A DNA stretch of 60,863 bases from Actinomycetes bacterium (GCA_021828475.1 JAJZIY010000014.1:1-60863), one strand, 5' to 3'. Shown: positions 1 through 8,814, numbered from the stretch's first letter. Numbers and translations are program-made. Notes: a model not told the origin generated them from the sequence alone.

Positions 1-1
1 A

Positions 2-328
2 TCGCCGGCCGAGGGCACCGGGCTGCCCCATGACGCCGGACCGACCGAGGGCACCGGGCCGGCCGAGGGCACCGGGCCGGCCGGTGGCGCGGGGCCGGTC
101 TGGTGGTCGTACCGTTACAGCGACGCCGAACTGGCCGCTTGGGCACCTCTCGTGCGCGACCTGGCCTCGGGCACCTCACAGGTGCACCTCGTCATGGACA
201 ACTGCTGGCGTACCGACGCCGTGGACAACGCCGGCCGCCTGCTCGAACTGGTGGGCGCGAGCGCGCCCGGGCCGCTCCCCACCGAGGGTGCAGCGGGGCA
301 AGCCGACGCCGGGAGGCCCCTGGCTTGA
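2..328 (+). CDS. DUF72 (YecE-like) protein, C-terminal fragment
   Basis: An open frame enters the window from the left and ends with TGA at 326-328. The readable tail has the end of the DUF72 family: WWSYRYSDAELAAWAPLV, then a short beta-strand (VHLVMDN) and an NAGRLLELVG helix. DUF72 proteins adopt a TIM-barrel fold; their biochemical role is unknown. Just before this conserved tail the fragment carries a low-complexity stretch with three direct copies of E-G-T-G-P/L, encoded by a 15-bp DNA repeat, which is not part of the family core and looks like a local repeat expansion. The start lies outside the window. The alpha/beta hydrolase gene begins 10 bp downstream on the same strand. Family call fairly confident; function not known. 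Confidence 0.6.
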   Translation, partial: SPAEGTGLPHDAGPTEGTGPAEGTGPAGGAGPVWWSYRYSDAELAAWAPLVRDLASGTSQVHLVMDNCWRTDAVDNAGRLLELVGASAPGPLPTEGAAGQADAGRPLA

Positions 329-338
329 GGCACCGGGG

Positions 339-1283
339 ATGACAGGAGCCGTGCTCGTGCCGGCCGCGGCGGCCGACGGTACCCGCCTCGCCTGCTGGGA
401 CTTCGGCACCGGCCTGCCCCCCGGGGCCCCTCCGGTCCTCCTGGTCCATGGCGCCGGCCTCAACGGCCTCAGCTGGGCGCCGCTGGCCGACCGGTGCGCA
501 TCACGCGGCCTGCGCTGCGTTGCACTCGACATGAGGGCGCACGGCGCCTCGGGAGCACCCGGAGTGGGCGGTCTGGCGTGGGAGAACTTCGGCGAGGACG
601 TTGTCGCCGTGGTCGATCAGCTCGGGCTGCGTGGAGCGCTCGGGGCAGGGCACTCGGCCGGTGCCTCGGCACTGTTGCTGGCCGAGCAGGCGCGGCCCGG
701 CACACTGGGCGCCATATGGGCCTGGGAACCGATCATGGCGGTACCAGGCGACAACCTGCGCCACGTACGAGGGCCCGAGCTTGCTGCGCGTGCCCGCAGG
801 CGGCGTCGGCATTTCAGCTCGATCGAAGAGGCGAGGGACCACTTCGCCGGACGGGGCCTCTTCTCCGACTTCTCAGCCGAGGCGCTCGAGGGTTACCTGC
901 AGGGAGGGCTGCGCCCGGCTGCAGGCGCGGGCTTGACCCTGAGCTGCCGTCCGCAGGACGAGGCGGCCATCTACGAGGGCGGGGGGGCGCACGACGCGTG
1001 GGCCGCCCTGGCCGGCCTGCGGTGCCCGCTCCGCCTCGTCGGTGGCGGGGCCAGCCCTGCCGTGCCGCCACCCGAGCTGGCCCGCATCCGGGCGGAGGTG
1101 CCTGGCAGCGAGGTCCAGGTGTACCCCGGCCTCGGCCACTTCGGGCCCTTCCAGCAACCCACGGTCGCGGCCGACGACATCGTCCGCTGGCACCACCGCC
1201 TACAGGCAGCCGGCGGCCCCACGACCCGCAGTCACACCGGCGACGGTCCCCCACCGGTGTCGGGCCCTCTGGGTAGCCTCTGA
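339..1283 (+). CDS. alpha/beta hydrolase
   Basis: A 314-residue alpha/beta-hydrolase-fold enzyme. The oxyanion-hole region reads VHGAGLNGLSW, the nucleophile elbow is GHSAG, and the late catalytic His lies in GLGHFGPF. A typical lid follows the nucleophile strand. The ATG at 339 is preferred over upstream in-frame ATGs because those overlap the DUF72 reading frame and give a low-complexity Arg/Pro extension. A GAGG sequence lies shortly before the ATG. It is probably cytoplasmic (no signal peptide). The substrate cannot be read from the sequence; haloperoxidase/epoxide-hydrolase-like or ester-hydrolase activity is possible. The RecB-like nuclease gene starts 4 bp after the stop, so the two may be cotranscribed. 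Confidence 0.8.
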   Translation: MTGAVLVPAAAADGTRLACWDFGTGLPPGAPPVLLVHGAGLNGLSWAPLADRCASRGLRCVALDMRAHGASGAPGVGGLAWENFGEDVVAVVDQLGLRGALGAGHSAGASALLLAEQARPGTLGAIWAWEPIMAVPGDNLRHVRGPELAARARRRRRHFSSIEEARDHFAGRGLFSDFSAEALEGYLQGGLRPAAGAGLTLSCRPQDEAAIYEGGGAHDAWAALAGLRCPLRLVGGGASPAVPPPELARIRAEVPGSEVQVYPGLGHFGPFQQPTVAADDIVRWHHRLQAAGGPTTRSHTGDGPPPVSGPLGSL

Positions 1284-1287
1284 AACG

Positions 1288-2139
1288 ATGTCGCTGCAGC
1301 TACCCGCCTCGCTGACGCCCTCCAAGGTCTCGACTTTCAAGGAGTGCGCCCTGGCCTTCAGGCTCTCGGCGATCGACAAGCTGCCCGAGCCCCCTACCGT
1401 CCAGGCGTTCAAGGGGACGGTTGTGCACCGCGCCCTGGAGCTGCTCATGTGGGAGGAGCCCCAGGGGGGCCGCAGCCTCGAGACCGCCCTGCGCAAGCTC
1501 GGGCGTGCCCTCGACGAGCTACTGGCGGGCACGGAGGGGACGGCGCTCGGGCTTGCCGGTGAGGAGCTGGAGGAGTTGCGGGCGGACGCCGAGGAGCTGG
1601 TCGGCAACTACTTCGTCCTCGAGGACCCCGACGAGGTGCGTGTCCTTGGCACGGAGCTGCGCCTGCAGGTCGACGTGAGCGAGAGCCGTCTGCGCCTGCG
1701 CGGCATCATCGACCGTCTCGAAATGGACACCGACGGCGAGCTCGTCGTCACCGACTACAAGACCGGGCGGGCGCCCGGCGTTTCCCAGGAGGGCCTGCGC
1801 CTGGGCGGGGTCCACTTCTACGCCTTCCTCTGCGAGCAGTTCCTCGGCCGGCGCCCGGCGAGGGTCCAGTTGCTGCACCTGCGCGAGCCGCTCGCCATAT
1901 CCAGCACGCCGTCGGACCAGTCCATAGCCGGGCTGGAGCGCCAGGCGCTCGCCATATGGGCGGCGGTAAGGCGAGCGTGCAGCGAGGAGGACTTCCGCCC
2001 CAAGCCGGGCCCCCAGTGCGGGTGGTGCGGCTTCCACGCCTACTGCCCAGCGCAGGGCGGCGACCTCTCCCTCGTGCCCCGTGAGGCGACGGGGCCCAAC
2101 CCGGCCACCGTCCAGCTGAGCCTGGAGGCCACGGCGTGA
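1288..2139 (+). CDS. PD-(D/E)XK nuclease, RecB/Cas4-like with Fe-S cluster
   Basis: A 283-residue single-domain nuclease of the RecB-family exonuclease group (PF12705-like). The core runs GIIDRLEM, then ELVVTDYKTG, giving the D and D-x-K metal and catalytic residues. One Cys near the N-terminus (FKECALAF) and three near the C-terminus (CGWCGFHAYC) match the AddB/Cas4-type 4Fe-4S cage. A QxxxY-like helix (HFYAFLCEQF) follows the active site. No cas1/cas2 or repeat array is nearby, so a general DNA-repair role is likelier than CRISPR adaptation. Start is the ATG at 1288, with a TAGCCT -10-like box 8 nt upstream. The PAP2 gene overlaps its stop (GTGA). Confidence 0.85.
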   Translation: MSLQLPASLTPSKVSTFKECALAFRLSAIDKLPEPPTVQAFKGTVVHRALELLMWEEPQGGRSLETALRKLGRALDELLAGTEGTALGLAGEELEELRADAEELVGNYFVLEDPDEVRVLGTELRLQVDVSESRLRLRGIIDRLEMDTDGELVVTDYKTGRAPGVSQEGLRLGGVHFYAFLCEQFLGRRPARVQLLHLREPLAISSTPSDQSIAGLERQALAIWAAVRRACSEEDFRPKPGPQCGWCGFHAYCPAQGGDLSLVPREATGPNPATVQLSLEATA

Positions 2140-2747
2140 GCCGGAGGACCCGGACCTGCCCCTGCGCTCTTCGCTCGCTGGCCGCCGCCGTCAACCGGTT
2201 CCCCCAGAGCCCGGCGGTAGCCCGGTTCGACCGTGCCGCCGACACGCTGCTGGAGCGCCACGTGCGGGGCCACAGAGCCCTCGACCTGGTCATGTACGGG
2301 GCCAGCGCCGCCGGGGACCACAGCATCGTCTGGGTGGCGCTCGCTGCTCTCGAGGGCTGGCGGCGCGGCACCCTGGGCAGCACTCTGGGACGCACCACGG
2401 CGGCCCTTGCTGCCGAGTCGACTCTGGTAAACGGCCTCGTCAAGCTGGCCTTCCGCCGCACCAGACCAGCGGCCCGGGAGCCGAGGCCGCTGCCCCTGCG
2501 TACCCCGCGCACGAGCAGCTTCCCGAGCGGCCACGCCAGCAGTGCCTTCTTTGCCGCCGCCATCCTGCGTGAACGGCGCACATGGCCCCTCTACTACGCC
2601 GCGGCCGTCACCATCGCAACCAGCCGGGCCTACGTCAGGATCCACCATGCGTCCGACGTCGTCGCCGGTGCCGCGGTCGGCGCGGTGCTGGGCGAGCTGG
2701 CAAGGCCTCTGGTACGCGGAACAACGGGCCCCGATGAGCCGTTGTAG
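2136..2747 (+). CDS. PAP2-family membrane phosphatase
   Basis: A 203-residue PAP2 (type 2 phosphatidic acid phosphatase) protein. All three family motifs are present in order: KLAFRRTRP, FPSGHAS, and SRAYVRIHHASD, which supply the phosphate-binding Lys/Arg/Ser-Gly-His and catalytic His/Asp residues. Hydrophobic helices flank them, so it should be an integral membrane lipid- or prenyl-phosphate phosphatase acting at the outer face. Start is GTG overlapping the TGA of the preceding nuclease gene, which implies translational coupling. The exact substrate (phosphatidate, undecaprenyl pyrophosphate or another polyprenyl phosphate) is not known. Confidence 0.85.
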   Translation: MSRRTRTCPCALRSLAAAVNRFPQSPAVARFDRAADTLLERHVRGHRALDLVMYGASAAGDHSIVWVALAALEGWRRGTLGSTLGRTTAALAAESTLVNGLVKLAFRRTRPAAREPRPLPLRTPRTSSFPSGHASSAFFAAAILRERRTWPLYYAAAVTIATSRAYVRIHHASDVVAGAAVGAVLGELARPLVRGTTGPDEPL

Positions 2748-2753
2748 ACAACC

Positions 2754-3353
2754 ATGGAGACCCCTTTCGAAGTGACCTGGGACTACCTGTGCCCGTTCGC
2801 CCGTAACGCCCACGAGCACCTGGTGGAGGCGCTCGAGGCAGGTGCCAGCTGGGACGTGCAGTTCCGCTACTTCTCCCTGGCCCAGTCGCACCTCGACGAC
2901 GGCACGACGGTGTGGGACGACCCGGCTGCCTTCCCGGGTGTACTGGCCGGCCTCGCGGGCATCGTCGTGCGCGAAAAGCTGCCAGAGAGCTTCCTCGAAG
3001 CGCATACCGCTCTCTTTGCGGCTCGCCACGACAAGGGCCTGGACCTGAGGAGCCCCGACGTCGTAGCGGACGCCCTCGGCGGGATCGGCTTGGACGGGCA
3101 GGCCATCGTGGAGGAGGCGCTGTCCGGCTGGCCCGTCGCCCAGGCCCGCCAGGAGCACGAGAGTGCCGTCAAGCAGTGGGAGGTGTTCGGGGTGCCGACC
3201 TTCATCGCCAAGGACCGGGCGGTCTTCGTCCGCCTCATGCACCGTCCCAGGGGCGACGGCGAGCTCGCCCGGGCCACGATTGACAAGGTGCTGGACCTTT
3301 TCGAGGATTTCCCCGAGCTCAACGAGTACAAGTTCACCCAGATCCCCCGCTAG
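2754..3353 (+). CDS. DsbA-fold protein with CPFA active site
   Basis: A 199-residue DsbA-family thioredoxin-fold protein. The active-site loop reads WDYLCPFARNA, so the usual CxxC is CPFA: the nucleophilic Cys is kept but the resolving Cys is absent. The cis-proline loop FGVPTFI is intact. There is no signal peptide, so it is cytoplasmic. In actinobacteria such proteins work with mycothiol as nitroreductases or isomerases; a one-Cys version would need an external thiol. Starts at ATG 2754, six bases after the PAP2 stop. Compare the second CPFA protein at 41611-42234. Confidence 0.8.
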   Translation: METPFEVTWDYLCPFARNAHEHLVEALEAGASWDVQFRYFSLAQSHLDDGTTVWDDPAAFPGVLAGLAGIVVREKLPESFLEAHTALFAARHDKGLDLRSPDVVADALGGIGLDGQAIVEEALSGWPVAQARQEHESAVKQWEVFGVPTFIAKDRAVFVRLMHRPRGDGELARATIDKVLDLFEDFPELNEYKFTQIPR

Positions 3354-3611
3354 GCCACACAGCCAACCGCTGCCCCCTCCGCTGCGGCGACCCTCCCAGG
3401 CCGCGACGTCCTGTTGCGTCCTTCCGAGACCGCCGGCCGGCTGAGCGGAGCAGCGAGGGCCCGGGAGCACGCCAACCCGGGAGCACTCCAACCGGGGCGG
3501 CGACCAGGCGCCCGTGGGGCAGCGGCGCCAGCGCTACAGCCGGAGGCGCCACCCGGCAACGCCACTAGCGTTACGCCCGACCACCACCCAGCCCAGGAGG
3601 GCAGCGCGGAG

Positions 3612-5120
3612 ATGTCAGCCAACCGCTCAGCAGGAACCGACCCGAGGACGACCGGCTACGCCCCTCCCGAAGGTGGCGCTTACACCCATCGCGCCATCCT
3701 CGTGATCATGTCCGGGCTCATGCTCGGCATGTTCCTCGCCGCCCTGGACCAGACGATCGTCGCCACCGCGCTCACACGCATCAGCGAGGACTTCCACCAC
3801 CTCAACCTCTACAGCTGGGTGGTCACCTCGTACCTGCTCACCTCGACCGTCACAACTCCGCTTTACGGCAAGGTGTCCGACCTGTTCGGCCGCAAGCTGA
3901 TCTTCCAGATCGCCATCCTGCTGTTCCTGGCCGGCAGCGCCCTGTCGGGATTGTCGGGCAGCATGGTGCAGCTGATCGTCTTCAGAGGTGTCCAGGGCCT
4001 CGGCGGCGGAGGACTTTTCGCCGTGGCCCTCTCCATAGTGGGCGACGTCATCCCGCCCCGCGACCGTGGGCGCTACCAGGGCTATTTCGGTGCAGTGTTC
4101 GGGGTCGCCAGCGTCGTCGGCCCCCTCATCGGGGGCTTCCTCGTGGACCAGATTTCCTGGCGCTGGGTCTTCTACGTCAACCTCCCGATCGGGGTGGTGG
4201 CGCTGGTGGTGATCAACCGCGTGCTCCACAGCGACCACCGCCACCAGTCCGCTCGTCTCGACATCGGCGGGTCGCTGCTCTCGGTCGGGGGTGTCGCCCT
4301 GCTGCTGGTCGGGGTGCAGATCTTCGCTCAGCACGCCAAGCTGACCACGATGTCGGTCGCGCTGGCGGCCGTCGGCCTGGTACTGGTGGCCGTGTTCGTG
4401 TGGTGGGAGACGCGTGCCGCCGAACCCATCATCCCGCTGCGGCTCTTCCGCAACAGCGTGTTCTCGGTCTCGTCGGCCCTCTCGCTCATCACCGGGGCCG
4501 TGATGTTCGGCGCCATCATCTTCCTGCCCCAGTACCTCCAGTACGTGCGGGGGGTGAGCCCCACCATGTCCGGCCTGCGCCTGCTCGCCCTCCTGGTCGG
4601 GATACTTGTGACCTCCATCGGGTCCGGCCTGCTCATCTCCCGCCGCGGGCGCTACAAGGTGTACGTCGTGTCGGGGACAGCCATCATGGCCGTGGGCATG
4701 TACCTGCTCTCGTTGATAGGCGTCGGGACCGGCGCGCTGGCCATGGACGGCATGATGCTCGTCGTAGGAGCCGGGCTCGGCCTGTTCATGCAGACCCTGG
4801 TCCTGGCGACTCAAAACTCCATATCCATGAGGGACATGGGCGTAGGCACGTCGGCCATTACCTTCTTCCGCACCCTGGGCGGTGCCATCGGAGCCGCGGT
4901 CCTCGGAGCGGTGCTCATAGACCAGGAGAAGGTCCTCTCGCCCGGGTACATCGCGCACTACGGCAGGGCACTGGGCACCGCCCACGCCTTCACGACGGCC
5001 ATGGACCGGGCGTTCCTGTGGTCGGTACCCGTTGCGGCCGTGGCGTTCTTTATCTCGTTCCTCCTGAAGGAGGTCCAGTTGCGCACCGTGGCCGGGCACG
5101 CCCCCGCGCCGGCCGCCTGA
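3612..5120 (+). CDS. MFS drug exporter, DHA2 (EmrB/QacA) family
   Basis: A 502-residue 14-helix major facilitator transporter. Helix 1 contains LAALDQTIVATAL (motif D1 of the DHA2 family), followed by a motif A loop GKVSDLFGRKLIF and a motif C-like PLIGGFLV segment in helix 5. It should export hydrophobic drugs or lipids with proton antiport. An in-frame open stretch runs back to 3414, but it is Arg/Pro-rich; the ATG at 3612 has AGGAGG about 11 nt upstream and is the natural start. The 258-bp gap before the gene contains no recognisable regulator or other feature. Substrate unknown. Confidence 0.9.
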   Translation: MSANRSAGTDPRTTGYAPPEGGAYTHRAILVIMSGLMLGMFLAALDQTIVATALTRISEDFHHLNLYSWVVTSYLLTSTVTTPLYGKVSDLFGRKLIFQIAILLFLAGSALSGLSGSMVQLIVFRGVQGLGGGGLFAVALSIVGDVIPPRDRGRYQGYFGAVFGVASVVGPLIGGFLVDQISWRWVFYVNLPIGVVALVVINRVLHSDHRHQSARLDIGGSLLSVGGVALLLVGVQIFAQHAKLTTMSVALAAVGLVLVAVFVWWETRAAEPIIPLRLFRNSVFSVSSALSLITGAVMFGAIIFLPQYLQYVRGVSPTMSGLRLLALLVGILVTSIGSGLLISRRGRYKVYVVSGTAIMAVGMYLLSLIGVGTGALAMDGMMLVVGAGLGLFMQTLVLATQNSISMRDMGVGTSAITFFRTLGGAIGAAVLGAVLIDQEKVLSPGYIAHYGRALGTAHAFTTAMDRAFLWSVPVAAVAFFISFLLKEVQLRTVAGHAPAPAA

Positions 5121-5232
5121 GGGCCCGTTCGAGATGAACGGCGGCCGTCCCGTCGCGGGCCCCCGGTGCCCGGCGAGCCCGTTGCCGCTCACCGGTGCCG
5201 GCCAAGTGGAATTATCGTCACACCCTCGGGGA

Positions 5233-5508
5233 ATGATGTCGTACATGGGAAAGCAGCTCTCCATGGACACCACGGACAACGACGCCGACAACTGCACGGA
5301 GCTACCCACCACCGAGACCGACTCGGTCTGGCAGCCACAGCTGATGGCCGTGCCCAAGCCGCAGCCTGCTGACGACGGAGCACCCGCCTGTACCAGGGGC
5401 GGTGAGACCTACCGCCAGCGCGGGCTCATCGGAGTGGCTAAGGCCCGCGCCGCCCTTGCGGACGCGACCCGTCGGGCCGAGGAGCGGGACTTCCACCGCG
5501 CCGCCTGA
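5233..5508 (+). CDS. small hypothetical protein
   Basis: A 91-residue product if the ATG at 5233 is used; 5236, 5245 and 5263 are alternative in-frame ATGs. The N-terminal half is Asp/Thr-rich and the C-terminal half is a charged helix (YRQRGLIGVAKARAAL, then ATRRAEERDF). No family is recognised. A TTATCG box 15-20 nt upstream of 5233 is a possible -10 element. It sits alone between the MFS gene and a ChbG-like gene, both on the same strand. The helix composition and codon use look coding, but nothing indicates a function. Confidence 0.4.
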   Translation: MMSYMGKQLSMDTTDNDADNCTELPTTETDSVWQPQLMAVPKPQPADDGAPACTRGGETYRQRGLIGVAKARAALADATRRAEERDFHRAA

Positions 5509-5634
5509 GCGTACCTACCCGTAAGCGGAGGGCCACCCTCCCGGCACCCTGCAGCACAGCGCTCGCCCCTCGGTCGGGCGGCTTCCCATACAGCCGTGCC
5601 GCGGGATCAGCTGTGCCTGGTACCGTTCGCTTCG

Positions 5635-6492
5635 ATGACCTCTCTCGCCGAGGCACTGGGGTATGCGCCCGACGCCAAGCTGCTGATAGTCACCTGTGAC
5701 GACTTGGGCGTCAGCCATTCCGTCAACTCGGCCGTGTACGGCGCCCTGCGTACCGGTACGGCGACGTCGGCCGGCCTGGTGGTGCCCGGGCCCTGGGCGC
5801 GCGAGGCGGCCGCCAGCTACCGGGGCGAGGACGTCGGGGTCCACATGACCCTCAACGCCGAGTACGACCTCTACCGCTGGGGCCCCGTCACCCACGCCCC
5901 CTCGCTCCTCGACGGCGACGGCGGCTTCCCTAGGACCCTGGTCGACCTGTGGGAGCACGCCGACATGGACGAGGTCCGCAGGGAGTGCCGCGCCCAGTTG
6001 GAGAGGGCCGTCTACTGGGGTTTCGACGTGAGCCACCTGTCGGCGCACATGGGCGCCCTGGAGCTGCGGCCGGAGTTCTTCGACGTGGCGCTCGAGCTCG
6101 CCGTCGAGTTCCACCTCCCCTTGCGCCTCGCCGGAGCTGGGCACCAGCGCCAGGTGGGTTTCCCTTTCAGGCAGCTGGCAGCCGAGGAGGGCGTGGTCTC
6201 ACCGGACAGGCTCGTCCGGTCCCCCAGGGGCCAGAGCGCGCGCACCGCCATGGACCAGATGCTGAGCGACCTCGCGCCGGGTGTTACCGAGCTCGTGCTG
6301 CGCCCGGCACGCGACTCCGAGGAGCTGCGGGCCGTGATGCCCGACTGGCCGTCCCGCGTCGAGGACCACGACATCGCCACCGCCCGCCAGGGCCTGCAGG
6401 CGCTGGCCGAGCGGGCCGGGCTCGTGCTCACCAGCTACCGGGCACTGTGCCGGCTGCAGCGGCGCCTGCCAGCTCCACGTCTGCCGGAGTGA
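5635..6492 (+). CDS. ChbG/YdjC-family carbohydrate deacetylase
   Basis: A 285-residue YdjC/ChbG-family protein. Near the N-terminus LLIVTCDDLGVS gives the metal-binding Asp pair, followed by GVHMTLNAEY, with a later SHLSAHMG His site. Family members remove acetyl groups from chito-oligosaccharides or related N-acetyl sugars, in the cytoplasm. The ATG at 5635 is chosen because the family begins just before this strand; a TACCGT -10-like box lies 8 nt upstream. It is next to, but on the opposite side of the LacI gene from, the esterase/GH3 locus, so involvement in the same sugar pathway is possible but unproven. Confidence 0.8.
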   Translation: MTSLAEALGYAPDAKLLIVTCDDLGVSHSVNSAVYGALRTGTATSAGLVVPGPWAREAAASYRGEDVGVHMTLNAEYDLYRWGPVTHAPSLLDGDGGFPRTLVDLWEHADMDEVRRECRAQLERAVYWGFDVSHLSAHMGALELRPEFFDVALELAVEFHLPLRLAGAGHQRQVGFPFRQLAAEEGVVSPDRLVRSPRGQSARTAMDQMLSDLAPGVTELVLRPARDSEELRAVMPDWPSRVEDHDIATARQGLQALAERAGLVLTSYRALCRLQRRLPAPRLPE

Positions 6493-6497
6493 CGTAA

Positions 6498-6508
6498 CGA
6501 AACTTCCG
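6498..6508. promoter_or_regulatory. candidate LacI-family operator (CGAAACTTCCG)
   Basis: An 11-bp imperfect palindrome, one base from CGAAA-C-TTTCG. The perfect form of this palindrome occurs at the start of the sugar-binding-protein gene (11349-11359), and CGAA-N-TTCG elements are the known targets of the Bxl-type LacI regulators of streptomycetes. It lies about 160 bp upstream of the LacI gene and could mediate autoregulation, although it is rather far from the proposed -10 box. Confidence 0.4.
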
Positions 6509-6658
6509 TCGGCGCTGCTTCCGTGCCATGAGCGCCGAGAGTCGAAGGACAAGCGGCCCTAGCTGCCATCTTGGCGCTGAGGGCTGGCGCCTCGGGTCGC
6601 CATTCATGACCCGCACTCGTCAGTAGGTACGAATGTTTTCGGAAGGGTCGCTCGCCGC

Positions 6659-6664
6659 TAGAGT
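6659..6664 (+). promoter_or_regulatory. -10 box of the LacI-family gene
   Basis: TAGAGT ends 6 nt before the ATG at 6671, so transcription should begin at or next to the start codon (leaderless mRNA). No clear -35 was seen. A partly symmetric CGAATGTTTTCGG lies at 6630-6642 and could be a second regulator contact. Confidence 0.5.
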
Positions 6665-6670
6665 GGCCTC

Positions 6671-7750
6671 ATGCCCCGCACCCGCAGCCGTCTCCCCAAC
6701 ACCTCAGGGCCTGCGACGAGCGACCCCGCCGAGCGAGGCAAGGCGCGGGTGACGATCGCTCAGATAGCCGAGAAGGCCGGCGTCTCGGTCTCCACGGTCT
6801 CCAAGGTGCTCAACGGCAACAAGGACGTCGGCGACGTCACACGCCGCCGCATCCAGTCCCTGCTCTCCACCCACAACTACGAGCGCCGGGCTTCGACCTC
6901 CACCGGCCAGCCACCTATCGTCGACCTGGTCTTCCAGGAGCTCGAGAGCCCATGGGCCATGGAGATCGTACGGGGGGCGTCCCAGGCCGCCACCGAGGCC
7001 GGCCTGCGCATCGCCCTCACCTCGCTGTCGGACGGCGCCAGGCGGCGTTCCTGGCTGGACCACATCAGCTCCCGGGGGACGCGGGGCGTCATCCTCCTGC
7101 TCGCCAACCTCTCGGCACGCGACAAGGCCGAGCTGCGCTCGCGCGGGCTGCCCGTAGCGGTGGTGGACCCCCGCGGCGACATCGACCCGAGTGTGCCCAC
7201 GATCGGGGCGACCAACTGGGCCGGCGGGTACAGCGCAACGCGGCACCTGCTCGAGCTCGGGCACCAACGGGTGGGCGTGATCTCGGGGCCGGTGGAGCTG
7301 TTCTGCAGCCGGGCACGCATGGACGGCTACCGCTCCGCCATGGAGGCCGCCGGGCTCCCCGTCGCGCCCGAGCTGATGCAGTGGGGGGACTTCCACGTCG
7401 ACGGGGGCTTCAAGATCGCGGCCGAGATGCTCGCCCTGCCAGAGCGGCCGACGGCCATCTTCGCCGGCAGCGACCTGCAGGCGCTCGGGGTGCTCGAAGC
7501 GGCCAGGATGGCCCGCCTGCAGGTGCCGCGCGACCTCAGCGTCGTCGGCTTCGACGACCTGCCCCTGTCGCGCTGGACCTCTCCCCCGCTGACCACCGTG
7601 CGCCAGCCGTTGGCGGAGATGGCGGGCGCCGCCGTCCGCCTCGTGCTGGCAGCCGGGCGCGACGACGGCCCCGAAAGCCAGAGCTCGGAGCTCGTCACCA
7701 GCCTTGTGGTCCGCGAGACCTCCGCCCCTCCGGCCGTCCGGCCGGCGTAG
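6671..7750 (+). CDS. LacI-family transcriptional regulator of the sugar locus
   Basis: A 359-residue LacI/GalR repressor. After a short disordered N-terminus, the DNA-binding head has the canonical helix-turn-helix IAQIAEKAGVSVSTVSKVLNG (about residues 29-49) and hinge. The rest is a periplasmic-binding-protein-like sugar sensor that includes the RPTAIFAGSDLQALG region. It lies beside the esterase/GH3 genes (convergent) and the transporter operon. CGAAA-N-TTTCG-like palindromes occur upstream of this gene, at the GH3 start and at the binding-protein start. By analogy with BxlR it should repress the locus until a beta-linked oligosaccharide or xylobiose is bound. The inducer is inferred. Confidence 0.88.
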   Translation: MPRTRSRLPNTSGPATSDPAERGKARVTIAQIAEKAGVSVSTVSKVLNGNKDVGDVTRRRIQSLLSTHNYERRASTSTGQPPIVDLVFQELESPWAMEIVRGASQAATEAGLRIALTSLSDGARRRSWLDHISSRGTRGVILLLANLSARDKAELRSRGLPVAVVDPRGDIDPSVPTIGATNWAGGYSATRHLLELGHQRVGVISGPVELFCSRARMDGYRSAMEAAGLPVAPELMQWGDFHVDGGFKIAAEMLALPERPTAIFAGSDLQALGVLEAARMARLQVPRDLSVVGFDDLPLSRWTSPPLTTVRQPLAEMAGAAVRLVLAAGRDDGPESQSSELVTSLVVRETSAPPAVRPA

Positions 7751-7833
7751 AGGGCGGCGCCCGCACGGGACGGCTGAGAGCTTGCGCGCCGTGAACAGGG
7801 CCCGAAGCGGCGCCCCGGAGCTGGGCCGCCGTC

Positions 7834-8814
7834 CTACCCGGCCGTGAAGAGGCCGGCCAGGTGGGCCAGCTTGCGGCGCAGATGGGGGGTCCCACCGCCC
7901 TCGTGCCCGTTGAACTCGTAGACAGCGATGTCCTTGTCGCCCCGGTAGTGGTTGTAGGCGGCGAACACCGTCGAGGGTGGCGTCACGTCGTCCATCAGGC
8001 CCACGGAGAACAGCGCCGGCGGGGCCGACCTCTTGGCGTGGTTGACGACGTCCACGTAGGAAAAAGTGCTGAACACCTGCTCGGTACGCTCGGGGTAGAC
8101 ACGGCAGTAGTCCGCCAGCTCGGCGTAGGGGTAGGTGTCCACCACCTCCAGCGCTCGCCGGGCGTTGGCCAGGAACGGCACGTCCGGCATCGTCGCGGCG
8201 ACGTTGCCGTCCAGGGAGGTCGCCGCCAGAGCCAAGCCCCCACCCTGGCTGGCACCGGTGGTCACGACACGCCGGCCGGCCGTGGCCGGGTGCGAACGCG
8301 CCGCGTCAACCGCCATCGCGGCGTCGACGAAGAGCCGCGTGTAGTAGTACGTCGCCGGCGAGCCGACCCCGCTCGTCATCATCCCGGGAGAGCTCGGGTC
8401 GCCGCTCGCGCCGGTGTCGACGGTCGCCGCCGCCCGCCACTTGCCGCCCTGGCCCCGGGTGTCCATGACGAAGTGGGGGTAGCCGGCGCACGGCCAGACG
8501 AGCCAGTCGAAAGGGTCGCCGCGCCCGCCGTTGTAACCGATGAACTCCACGATCACCGGCACGTCCGGCGCCAGCATGGCATTGGGCACGGACAGCCAGC
8601 CCTTGACGGGTGCCCCTCCGTGCCCCGAAAAGGTCACGTCGAAGACACTGGCGTGGCGGACCGCTGTCCCTACCGGCTCGAAGACTGCCTCCCGGGCAGC
8701 GGCGCGCGCCTCGCCCAGCTGCCCCGCCCAGAAGGCGTCGAAGTCGGGTGGTTCGGGGACGTCGGGCAGATAGGACCGCAACTGGACCAGAGGCATGTCG
8801 AGCATGGGGCTCAT
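7834..8814 (-). CDS. CE7-family acetyl xylan esterase / cephalosporin-C deacetylase
   Basis: A 326-residue AXE1 (PF05448) alpha/beta hydrolase. The signature RGQGG and the nucleophile elbow GASQGGG (Ser about 189) are present, with Asp in LMDDVTPPST (about 275) and His in NGHEGGG (about 304). Family enzymes deacetylate short acetylated xylo-oligosaccharides in the cytoplasm; there is no signal peptide. The ATG overlaps the GH3 stop as ATGA, so translation is coupled to the glycosidase. Placed with a GH3 enzyme and sugar ABC transporter, it most likely removes acetyl groups from imported oligosaccharides before or after hydrolysis. Confidence 0.88.
   Translation of the reverse strand: MSPMLDMPLVQLRSYLPDVPEPPDFDAFWAGQLGEARAAAREAVFEPVGTAVRHASVFDVTFSGHGGAPVKGWLSVPNAMLAPDVPVIVEFIGYNGGRGDPFDWLVWPCAGYPHFVMDTRGQGGKWRAAATVDTGASGDPSSPGMMTSGVGSPATYYYTRLFVDAAMAVDAARSHPATAGRRVVTTGASQGGGLALAATSLDGNVAATMPDVPFLANARRALEVVDTYPYAELADYCRVYPERTEQVFSTFSYVDVVNHAKRSAPPALFSVGLMDDVTPPSTVFAAYNHYRGDKDIAVYEFNGHEGGGTPHLRRKLAHLAGLFTAG

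Noticed and set aside
1288-2139. Cas4
   Set aside because: The fold and Fe-S cysteines match, but there is no CRISPR array or cas1/cas2; general RecB-like nuclease is the safer call.
3627-5357. Long minus-strand open frame (576 codons) over the MFS gene
   Set aside because: It is the antisense shadow of a clear 14-helix transporter; its product is Gly/Asp/His-rich with no domain.
6671-7750. CebR-type cellobiose repressor
   Set aside because: The nearby palindromes are CGAAA-N-TTTCG-like, not the CebR site TGGGAGCGCTCCCA.
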